Assembly: GCA_023130215.1 (NCBI GenBank)
Contig: JAGMAN010000032.1
Location: forward strand, 1-6,951
Source of the DNA: a bacterium
Lineage (GTDB): Bacteria > NPL-UPA2 > JAGMAN01
Length of the DNA stretch: 6,951 nucleotides
Direction of reading: 5' to 3'
In this document: one piece after another, positions 1-5,241 of the stretch
Numbering within the stretch: the stretch's first letter is position 1
How the letters are laid out: every line of letters begins with the position of its first letter
The notes under the pieces: generated by a model
The model's input: only the letters and a program-made list of their open reading frames with translations
What the model was told of the DNA's origin: nothing
The model's database searches: none
Program-made: the position numbers and the translations under genes

Positions 1-2
1 GT

Positions 3-1994
3 GATTTCAATAAAGGGGAACTGACCAGCACCTCTACTACCAGTAAGGATGAACTAATCCTGGGTCCTTCTGTGGAGCTCCTCTATGATTCCGGCCAGCT
101 CTATATCTGGTCCTTGGTGGTGGATGGAGAGGGCAGAATCTATGCTGGATGTGGCAACAACGGAGCTATCTATAAGATTGAGGGTGGCAAGGGAAAGCTC
201 CTTTACGATTCTCCCGAAATCGCCATCCATAGTTTGGCCTTAGATGAAGAAGGAAACATCTACGGCGGAAGTTCTCCTCGAGGGATAATCTATAAGGTAA
301 AGACCGATGGCTCATCTCAGGTCTTCTGTGATTTGGAGGAAGAATATATCTGGGCTCTTCTATTTGATGGCCAGGGTAATCTATTGGCCGGCACTGGACA
401 AAGAGGTAGAATCTATAAAATTTCTCCGGAGGGTGAGGCCAAGCAGATTTACGATTCCCCTGAAAGCCACATTCTTTCCCTGGCCATTGACAGTGAGGAT
501 AACCTTTATGCCGGCAGTGAGGGGGAGGGAGTCATCTATAAGATAACCCGGGAAGGTAAGGTCTTTGCTCTCTACGACCCTCCTGAGAATGAGATTCACT
601 CCTTGGTCCTGGATAGCCAGAACAACCTCTACGCCTCAGCTATCGAGAAAGGGGCAATGGACGAGGGTCCACCTTTTGTTGTTTCTCCTCAGCCAAAAGA
701 GGGAATGAAGGAGAAGGGGCTAAGCTCCCTCATTTACAAGATTACCCCTCAAGGGAATTCGGTAGAATGGTTTCGCTCAAAGGAAGCTATAATTTTCTCC
801 CTAACAGTTGATGGGGAAGATAACCTCTATGTTGGGACGGGAAATCAGGGCTTGCTTCACAAAGTAAATCCACAGCAAGAGGCAACTACCATCTTAAAAG
901 CCTCTGAGCCGCAGGTTCTTTCTTTAGCATCTGGAGAGAAACAGAAATCCATTTACTTTTCCACAGGCAACTTAGGCCGCCTCTATGAATTCTCCTCCAT
1001 TCATTATGCCCGGGAGGGAATATTTGAATCCAGAGTCTATGATGCTAAATTTATCACTAAGTGGGGTAATATCTCCTGGAAGGGGAAGATGCCCCGGGGG
1101 ACAAAGACAACCCTGGTTACTCGGTCTGGAAATACTAAAAAGCCAGGCGATACCTGGAGTCCCTGGTCCAGGGAGTATAAAGATTATAAAGGAGAGTTAG
1201 TGGTAAGTCCCCCAGCTCGTTTTATTCAGTATCGGGCTACCTTATCTACTGTGAATAGAAATATCACCCCAATTGTTGCCGAAGTCTCCTTAGCCCTTTT
1301 AGCCAGGAACCAGGCTCCCCAAATCTTAGCCATAAAAGTGCCTGAGTTAGACGAAAAGAAGCCACAGGGAAAGGAAGGAAAAGCTCCCGTTCCCATGGTA
1401 AAGGGAGCCGGAGTTCAAGTTAAAAAAGAAAATCGGGGTAAGCAAACGATTAGCTGGGAAGCGCAGGACCCTAACGGCGATAGCCTTCTCTATGACCTTT
1501 ATTTCCGGGGGGAAGAGGAAGTAGAGTGGAAGGAACTTAAGAAGGAAATTGTGGAGAATTCCTATAGCTGGGACAGTCTCACCTTTCCTGATGGCATCTA
1601 TCTAGCGAGATTAGTGGCCAGTGACAGCCCCGACAATCCTCCCGATTGGGCCCTCACTGATGAAGAGATAAGCCAGCCATTCATCGTTGATAATACCCGA
1701 CCGATGGTGGAAAGCCTGAAGGCTACTGTCTCTCCTGACAGCCGTTGCATCATTGAAGGAGAGGCTGTGGATAACCTCTGCCATATAAAAAGCGTAGCAT
1801 ATTCGCTGGACGCAGGGGACTGGGTAGCCATCCATCCAGTAGATGAAGTCTTTGATTGTCCCCGCGAACCCTTCCAATTCACCGTCTTGGAACTTTCTGC
1901 AGGCGAGCATACCCTCGTCATCAAGGCAACTGACTGCAGCGGCAACATCGGCGCCGCCAAGATCATCTTTACTACAGACAAGAAATCCCCATAA
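3..1994 (+). CDS. Beta-propeller protein with C-terminal Ig-like domains (5' end missing)
   Basis: The frame is open to the left edge and runs 23 codons upstream of the GTG at 72, so the true start lies outside the window. Numbering from that GTG, residues 3 to about 310 hold seven repeats of roughly 40 residues with the pattern LYDS...I-SL-D--GNLYAG---G-IYKI, which fits a seven-bladed propeller of the SMP-30/NHL/PQQ-like kind. Blade 5 carries an inserted loop at about 193-219 rich in Pro, Glu and Lys. Residues 315-410 (ESRVYDAKF, then a WSPWS stretch and FIQYRATL) look like a beta-sandwich module. Residues 412-545 resemble a fibronectin/Ig-like domain (NQAP, ISWEAQDPNGDSL, DGIYLARLVASD), and 546-636 a second Ig-like domain ending AGEHTLVIKATDCSGN. 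It is likely exported, but any signal peptide is off the window. No catalytic motif is visible and the function is unknown. The stop lies 2 bases before the mutase gene, so the two are probably cotranscribed. Confidence 0.85.
   Translation, partial: DFNKGELTSTSTTSKDELILGPSVELLYDSGQLYIWSLVVDGEGRIYAGCGNNGAIYKIEGGKGKLLYDSPEIAIHSLALDEEGNIYGGSSPRGIIYKVKTDGSSQVFCDLEEEYIWALLFDGQGNLLAGTGQRGRIYKISPEGEAKQIYDSPESHILSLAIDSEDNLYAGSEGEGVIYKITREGKVFALYDPPENEIHSLVLDSQNNLYASAIEKGAMDEGPPFVVSPQPKEGMKEKGLSSLIYKITPQGNSVEWFRSKEAIIFSLTVDGEDNLYVGTGNQGLLHKVNPQQEATTILKASEPQVLSLASGEKQKSIYFSTGNLGRLYEFSSIHYAREGIFESRVYDAKFITKWGNISWKGKMPRGTKTTLVTRSGNTKKPGDTWSPWSREYKDYKGELVVSPPARFIQYRATLSTVNRNITPIVAEVSLALLARNQAPQILAIKVPELDEKKPQGKEGKAPVPMVKGAGVQVKKENRGKQTISWEAQDPNGDSLLYDLYFRGEEEVEWKELKKEIVENSYSWDSLTFPDGIYLARLVASDSPDNPPDWALTDEEISQPFIVDNTRPMVESLKATVSPDSRCIIEGEAVDNLCHIKSVAYSLDAGDWVAIHPVDEVFDCPREPFQFTVLELSAGEHTLVIKATDCSGNIGAAKIIFTTDKKSP
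78..1001 (+). repeat. Seven tandem propeller-blade repeats
   Basis: There are about seven units of 38-45 codons, with recurring DNA words such as atctataa(g/a) for IYK and ctctatg/ctttacg for LY. At the protein level the blades begin near residues 3, 42, 83, 124, 164, 233 and 274 (numbering from the GTG at 72). Blade 5 is lengthened by a loop of roughly 25 residues, and blade 7 is degenerate (SLASGEKQKSIYFSTGNLGRLYEF). The units have diverged enough that this is an old internal duplication, not a recent DNA expansion. Confidence 0.75.
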
Positions 1995-1996
1995 AA

Positions 1997-3385
1997 ATGA
2001 AACCACTGATAATGAGTGTCTCCGGAGTGAGAGGAGTGGTGGGAGAATCTATCACTCCGGAGATTCTGGCTCGCTTTGCTTCCGCCTACGGGACGTTTGT
2101 TAAGGGAGGCGAAGTAGCAGTTGGAACCGATAGCCGTCTTTCCCGGGAGATGTGCCGCTATGCTGTTTTGGCCGGGCTGGTCTCTGTGGGATGCCAGGTC
2201 ATTGACCTGGGTATCTGCCCCACGCCGACTGTGCAGTTAATGGTTGAGCGTTTGAAGGTTAGGGGAGGGCTCGTCATTACCGCCAGCCACAATCCGGCTG
2301 AGTGGAATGGGCTCAAGTTTCTTAGCGAGGAAGGAGTCTTTCTCAATCCTCGTCAATGGAAGAGGCTGCTCAGTATTTATCATGGCAACAAGATAAACAG
2401 AGTGCCCTTTTCTTTATTGGGAAAGGTGAGGGAGAATTCCCTGGCTCTGTCCACCCATATAGAGAAAATCTTAAATTATCTCAATGTAGACCTAATCAGG
2501 AGGAAAAGGTTCCGGGTAGCCTTAGACTGCGCCAATGGAGCTGGTTCGGTCATTACTCCCATCTTCTTAAGGAGATTGGGCTGTCGGGTTCTGGGCATCA
2601 ACTGCCAGGTAAATGAAGTCTTTCCTCATCCCCCAGAGCCCATCCCTGAGAATCTGTCCAGTTTATCTACTCTAATTAAAGAGAAGAAAGCAGACGTTGG
2701 CTTCGCCCAGGACGCTGATGCTGATAGATTGGCTATTGTCTCTGAGAAAGGAGCCCCCATAGGAGAAGAATATTCAGTGACCTTGGCGACTCAGTTTGTC
2801 CTCCGGAACCAGAAGAAGAAAGGCACAGTGGTGGTTAATCTCTCCACCACTCAGGCCATAGATGACATTGCTCAGAAATTTGGCTTTAGGGTAGTGAGGA
2901 CACCGGTAGGGGAGATTTATGTAGTAGAGGGAATGAAAAAGCACGGAGCAGTAATTGGTGGGGAAGGAAATGGAGGAGTGATTGACCCCCGGGCTCACTA
3001 TGGAAGGGATAGCCTGGTCGGAATGGGACTTATCCTTCAATATTTAGCCGAATCAGGGAAAACCGTTTCCGAGCTTGCTAAGTCCATACCCCGTTATTAT
3101 CTGGTGAAGAAGAAAATTCGTTGTCCTCAAGAGAAGAAGGATAAGGTTCTCGGGATGGTCAGGAGGCAGTTCGCTGAGGAGACGCTTGACCCGTTTAGAA
3201 ATTTGTTTCTAACGGGTCTTGACCTGAGAGATGGTGTCAAGGCGATCTGGGGAGACGCCTGGGTCCAGGTCCGGCCTTCGGGAACGGAGCCGATTGTGAG
3301 AGTATTTGCTGAGGCCAGGACCAAGATAGAAGCCAGGAAGATAGTTAATTCCATATTGATGAGAATCAGGAAGATATGCAGATGA
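1997..3385 (+). CDS. glmM: Phosphoglucosamine mutase / phosphomannomutase family enzyme
   Basis: This 462-residue cytosolic alpha-D-phosphohexomutase most likely interconverts glucosamine-6-phosphate and glucosamine-1-phosphate for UDP-GlcNAc synthesis. All four domains are visible. The N-terminus has SVSGVRGVVGE (7-17). The phosphoserine loop is TASHNP, with catalytic Ser97. The Mg-binding loop is DADADR (239-244), the sugar-binding loop is GEGNGG (322-327), and the phosphate-binding loop is RPSGTEP (426-432). The GEGNGG form is what I associate with archaeal-type GlmM/ManB proteins, unlike the GE-SGH of classical bacterial GlmM, so phosphomannomutase activity cannot be excluded. There is no convincing Shine-Dalgarno sequence. 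The ATG lies 2 bases after the propeller stop, suggesting translational coupling; Met6 (2012) is an alternative start. Residues 397-407 are encoded by an apparent palindromic insertion at the domain 3/4 linker. The family call is firm; the substrate is less sure. Confidence 0.88.
   Translation: MKPLIMSVSGVRGVVGESITPEILARFASAYGTFVKGGEVAVGTDSRLSREMCRYAVLAGLVSVGCQVIDLGICPTPTVQLMVERLKVRGGLVITASHNPAEWNGLKFLSEEGVFLNPRQWKRLLSIYHGNKINRVPFSLLGKVRENSLALSTHIEKILNYLNVDLIRRKRFRVALDCANGAGSVITPIFLRRLGCRVLGINCQVNEVFPHPPEPIPENLSSLSTLIKEKKADVGFAQDADADRLAIVSEKGAPIGEEYSVTLATQFVLRNQKKKGTVVVNLSTTQAIDDIAQKFGFRVVRTPVGEIYVVEGMKKHGAVIGGEGNGGVIDPRAHYGRDSLVGMGLILQYLAESGKTVSELAKSIPRYYLVKKKIRCPQEKKDKVLGMVRRQFAEETLDPFRNLFLTGLDLRDGVKAIWGDAWVQVRPSGTEPIVRVFAEARTKIEARKIVNSILMRIRKICR
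3185..3224 (+). mobile_element. Small palindromic element inserted in frame in glmM, flanked by 7-bp direct repeats
   Basis: CTTGACC occurs at 3185-3191 and again at 3218-3224. Between and overlapping these repeats is a long hairpin: GACCCGTTTAGAAA (3188-3201), loop TTTG (3202-3205) and TTTCTAACGGGTC (3206-3218). That makes 13 base pairs with one bulged T. The repeat offset is 33 bases, exactly 11 codons, coding for LDPFRNLFLTG. Removing one unit restores an uninterrupted FAEET-LDLRDGVK reading, which looks like a normal approach to the C-terminal domain of this family. I infer a MITE-like or RPE-like mini-insertion with a target-site duplication. No other copy was seen in this window, so mobility is unproven. 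Confidence 0.5.
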
Positions 3386-3399
3386 AGTGGATGGGGGCT

Positions 3400-3433
3400 A
3401 ATACAGCCAAAGGCAGTACTGCCTTACCGTATT
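3400..3433. repeat. Nested inverted repeat with a perfect 16-bp palindrome
   Basis: AAGGCAGTACTGCCTT at 3410-3425 is a perfect palindrome. It is flanked by a second inverted pair, AATAC (3400-3404) and GTATT (3429-3433). As RNA it could form a stem with a GTAC loop, an internal bulge and a 5-bp base. It sits between the mutase stop and the promoter of the prephenate dehydratase pair. No T-run follows, so a classical intrinsic terminator is unlikely. It could be an operator for a dimeric regulator or an RNA-processing or stabilising hairpin. Confidence 0.5.
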
Positions 3434-3455
3434 GTCCAGGTGTGACGTTTTGTGC

Positions 3456-3484
3456 TTGACAGGGATAATAGTCAGTGGTAAATT
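3456..3484 (+). promoter_or_regulatory. Sigma70-like promoter of the prephenate dehydratase pair
   Basis: A perfect -35 box TTGACA (3456-3461) is followed by an ideal 17-base spacer and TAAATT (3479-3484, four of six matches to TATAAT). The -10 box ends only 6 bases before the ATG at 3491, so initiation at the usual distance would fall at or next to the start codon and give a leaderless message. An alternative is GTGACG (3442-3447), a 16-base spacer and GATAAT (3464-3469), which would leave a leader of about 15 bases with no Shine-Dalgarno. Confidence 0.55.
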
Positions 3485-3490
3485 GAACAC

Positions 3491-4069
3491 ATGGAAATAA
3501 ACTATTTCGGTAAACCATATAGTTTTACTCATGTAGCAGCTCTTAGAAGATTCGGCAAAAAGCACAAATATGTTTCAATGCCTACAATCGGCGAAACCAT
3601 AGATGCAGTTATAGCTAAGCCTGATTCAATATCTGTTATACCTATTGAGAACACTGCTGGTGGAATTATTCATGATACTGTTGATATATTATGCATGGAA
3701 GAATGCCTTGAGAGCGATCTAATCATCTTGGAAGAATTGGAACTCCTTGTCCGACTTTTTTTATTGAGTAAAAAATCAATTAAATTGTCACAGGTAAAAA
3801 GAATATATTCTCATGAATACGCGCTAAAAAGAGCTGAGGACTGGATAAAAAAGCATATGCCTCATACTGTAGATTTAGAGCAGATTGTCAGCACTTCGGA
3901 AGCCGTTCATCGCATTCAAAAGGAGAAATATTCTTGTGCTATAGCAAGTTCTGAAGCAGCAAGATATTATGGTTTAAGAAAGCTAAAGGAAATCACGGTT
4001 GAAGGAAAAAAGAATCTTACCAGGTTCTTTGTATTAGGAAAAAATGGGAATTCAAAAAGAAGAATATAG
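3491..4069 (+). CDS. pheA: Prephenate dehydratase, catalytic domain only
   Basis: This 192-residue protein matches the periplasmic-binding-protein-like catalytic domain of prephenate dehydratase, which converts prephenate to phenylpyruvate in the cytosol for phenylalanine synthesis. Family landmarks are the N-terminal YFGKPYSFTHVAALRRFG (family: YLGPEGTFSH-AA), VIPIENTAGG (49-58), a Ser-His pair (107-108), STSEAV (134-139), AIASSEAA (150-157) and the catalytic Thr-Arg-Phe (177-179). Family enzymes normally carry an ACT domain on the same chain. Here the frame stops at 4069 and the ACT domain continues in the +1 frame from 4044. No Shine-Dalgarno precedes the ATG. A hand count over 3541-3900 gives about 36% GC, against about 52% in sampled lines of the mutase gene, so the pair may be of foreign origin. 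It could be a broken single gene or a genuine two-subunit enzyme. Confidence 0.85.
   Translation: MEINYFGKPYSFTHVAALRRFGKKHKYVSMPTIGETIDAVIAKPDSISVIPIENTAGGIIHDTVDILCMEECLESDLIILEELELLVRLFLLSKKSIKLSQVKRIYSHEYALKRAEDWIKKHMPHTVDLEQIVSTSEAVHRIQKEKYSCAIASSEAARYYGLRKLKEITVEGKKNLTRFFVLGKNGNSKRRI
4036..4039 (+). promoter_or_regulatory. Internal Shine-Dalgarno for the separate ACT-domain ORF
   Basis: AGGA lies 4 bases before the ATG at 4044, inside the end of the catalytic ORF and directly before the A6 run. It is close but usable, and it supports independent initiation or reinitiation of the ACT ORF, as opposed to simple decay of a fused gene. Confidence 0.4.
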
Positions 4070-4322
4070 AACTACGATTGTCTTTTCGCTTAGAGATAAA
4101 CCAGGGGCTCTCTGTGACGCTTTGAAACCATTCAAGAAGTATAATATTAATTTAACTCGAATTATATCAAGACCCCATACAAAGAAAGAATGGCAGTATA
4201 TATTTTTTATAGAAATTGAAGGAAGGGAAGAAAATCTCCGAATAAAAAAGGCTTTAAAGGGATTAAGAATACATACTATTAGTGTTTATGTTTTGGGTTC
4301 ATATCCTTTAAAAAAGGTTTAG
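4044..4322 (+). CDS. ACT regulatory domain of prephenate dehydratase (separate ORF)
   Basis: This 92-residue ORF matches the C-terminal phenylalanine-sensing ACT domain of prephenate dehydratase: RTTIVFSLRDKPGAL (9-23), GALCDAL (21-27), INLTRI (35-40), SRP (42-44), then YIFFIEIEG and a closing VLGSYP. The two ligand motifs of the family are GALV and ESRP. The first is present as GALC, and the second reads ISRP, with Ile41 in place of Glu, which may weaken feedback control. The ORF overlaps the catalytic ORF by 26 bases in the +1 frame. Losing one A from either the A6 run (4039-4044) or the A5 run (4054-4058) would fuse the two into one standard-length enzyme. Its GC content is lower still (two lines counted: about 27%). 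It is either half of a split enzyme or the tail of a frameshifted gene. An unrelated ACT protein is unlikely given its position. Confidence 0.8.
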   Translation: MGIQKEEYRTTIVFSLRDKPGALCDALKPFKKYNINLTRIISRPHTKKEWQYIFFIEIEGREENLRIKKALKGLRIHTISVYVLGSYPLKKV

Positions 4323-4327
4323 TTTAA

Positions 4328-4648
4328 ATGTTCACTGAAGCCTATGCCATGGGAACTGCCCCTGGTGGTCCTGGTCAAGGACCTTCGGGCTTCCCGATGC
4401 TTTTCCCCCTCATTATTATTATCTTCATCTTCTATATTCTCATCTGGCTTCCCCAGAAGAGGGAACGAAAGCAGAAGGAAGAGATGAGAGCTAATTTGAA
4501 GAAGGGAGATAAGGTAATTACCGGTGGGGGTATACACGGGATAGTTGTTAATGTGAAGGAAAACACTGTTAGTATAAAAGTAGCCGACAACGTCAGGATG
4601 GAGTTCTCCAGGAGTGTCATCTCCCAGGTAGTTAAGCAGGTCGGATAA
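4328..4648 (+). CDS. yajC: Sec translocon accessory subunit YajC
   Basis: This 106-residue inner-membrane protein belongs to the SecDF-YajC accessory complex of the Sec translocon. A Gly/Pro-rich N-terminus (9-21) precedes a single transmembrane segment (about 22-41, FPMLFPLIIIIFIFYILIWL). After it comes the family's basic LPQKRERKQKEEM stretch (41-53), then LKKGDKVITGGGIHGIVVNV and a short beta-rich cytoplasmic domain ending SVISQVV. The length is typical. It starts 5 bases after the ACT-domain stop. The only candidate ribosome binding site, AAAGG (4313-4317), is 10 bases away, so coupling is possible. The usual downstream partners secD and secF are absent: the next genes lie on the opposite strand. 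The stop codon sits in the loop of a perfect 6-bp hairpin. Confidence 0.92.
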   Translation: MFTEAYAMGTAPGGPGQGPSGFPMLFPLIIIIFIFYILIWLPQKRERKQKEEMRANLKKGDKVITGGGIHGIVVNVKENTVSIKVADNVRMEFSRSVISQVVKQVG

Positions 4649-4691
4649 GTCCGACTCCCTTCCCACAAATGTCACAGCGATAACAGACCAT
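4632..4691 (-). pseudogene. Truncated bL28-like N-terminal fragment
   Basis: On the minus strand, 16 bases after the stop of the nuclease-like gene, GAGG (4697-4700) lies 5 bases before an ATG at 4691. The 19-codon ORF reads MVCYRCDICGKGVGLIRPA. Its first 13 residues, with the Cys-x-x-Cys-Gly-Lys-Gly pattern, resemble the start of zinc-type ribosomal protein bL28 (gene rpmB). The expected continuation (GN-VSH..NKTKRRW) is missing, and the reading runs into the antisense of the yajC 3' end and stops. I infer that only the beginning of an rpmB gene survives at a junction near 4650-4655. A chance match or a tiny unrelated zinc-knuckle peptide remains possible. Confidence 0.45.
4640..4655. repeat. 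Hairpin around the yajC stop codon
   Basis: GTCGGA (4640-4645), loop TAAG and TCCGAC (4650-4655) form a perfect 6-bp stem with the yajC TAA in the loop. It lies between convergent genes, where a two-way terminator is often found, but neither strand has a T-run after it. On the minus strand the bL28-like reading fails at this same place. Confidence 0.45.
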
Positions 4692-4707
4692 TTTTACCTC
4701 GTATAGC

Positions 4708-5241
4708 TTATTTAAAAAGTTCCAGTTGTGGCTCCTTCAAGAGCTGATATCGTTTCAGAAGGCACAGGAACTGGAGGAGGTCGCGACCTGCATAGTTCTT
4801 ATTCGGACGAACCTTGCGGATAAGATATTCCAGGATGGAGCTAAGTTCAAGGATGTGGTCAATCCCCTTTCCCTTTAAGATTCTTAAGCTCTTTCGTCTC
4901 ACTTCATCTGTAGCCGGAAGGGATGAGATGACCAATATCTTCTTAAAGCTGCTTCCCTTGAAGAAGTTATTAGCTACCTTCAAGGCTTCTGGTTGAATGA
5001 AATCGAATATCTCAGGAGAGGCATTTAGGAGTGAGGGAAAGAATCTCGGACGATGCCGGATTTTGACTTCAACGGTTGCCCTTTCCACCGCCGGCAGGTC
5101 TGAGGATTGAAGGAGGAAGTCAGGGGCCGGCTCTACTTTCTGTGGATTGGGATTAAGAATGAGAAGTTGGTCATTTACCTTAACTAAAAATCCATTTATC
5201 TCAAAGTATATCTTCGCCAGTTCCTGATTAACATTAGACAT
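4708..5241 (-). CDS. Uncharacterised protein, possible PD-(D/E)XK nuclease fold
   Basis: I do not recognise a named family for this 177-residue protein. The N-terminal helix (NQELAKIYFEINGFLVKVN, 5-23) is of the kind that opens Mrr-like or resolvase-like PD-(D/E)XK folds. It is followed by Pro40-Asp41 and, 16 residues later, Glu58-Val59-Lys60 in a predicted strand (ATVEVKI), which matches the spacing of a PD...ExK metal site. A later strand (KKILVISSLP, 100-109) and a helix (VRRKSLRILKGKGIDHILEL) suggest an alpha/beta core. The C-terminus is Leu/Lys-rich, with no signal peptide or membrane segment. A strong Shine-Dalgarno lies inside the end of aroK, and ATG directly follows the aroK TAA, so it is the third gene of the aroC-aroK operon. 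The nuclease role is inferred from motif spacing only. A link to aromatic synthesis is not evident. Confidence 0.7.
   Translation of the reverse strand: MSNVNQELAKIYFEINGFLVKVNDQLLILNPNPQKVEPAPDFLLQSSDLPAVERATVEVKIRHRPRFFPSLLNASPEIFDFIQPEALKVANNFFKGSSFKKILVISSLPATDEVRRKSLRILKGKGIDHILELSSILEYLIRKVRPNKNYAGRDLLQFLCLLKRYQLLKEPQLELFK

Noticed and set aside
72-74. GTG as the start of the propeller protein
   Set aside because: The same frame is open for 23 more codons to the window edge, with no Shine-Dalgarno before the GTG; the visible sequence is an internal part of a longer gene.
1160-1174. Inverted repeat TCCCTGG-T-CCAGGGA in the propeller gene
   Set aside because: It arises from the repeated WSPWSR-type codons and has a one-base centre; no sign of function.
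1598-2006. Two long minus-strand ORFs opposite the end of the propeller gene
   Set aside because: They are antisense shadows of a clearly coding frame, with no ribosome binding site, domain pattern or neighbour support.
2194-2210. Inverted repeat CCAGGTCA-T-TGACCTGG in the mutase gene
   Set aside because: It encodes an ordinary CQVIDLG strand of the family and has no flanking direct repeats or loop room, so it is probably chance.
4039-4045. A-AAA-AAT heptamer as a -1 programmed frameshift site
   Set aside because: A -1 shift leads to the third frame, which soon stops; the ACT domain needs +1 (or -2).
4305-4317. CCTTT-AAA-AAAGG as a terminator after the ACT ORF
   Set aside because: It is a weak A/T stem with a three-base loop and only a short, broken T-rich stretch after it, overlapping the possible yajC ribosome binding site.
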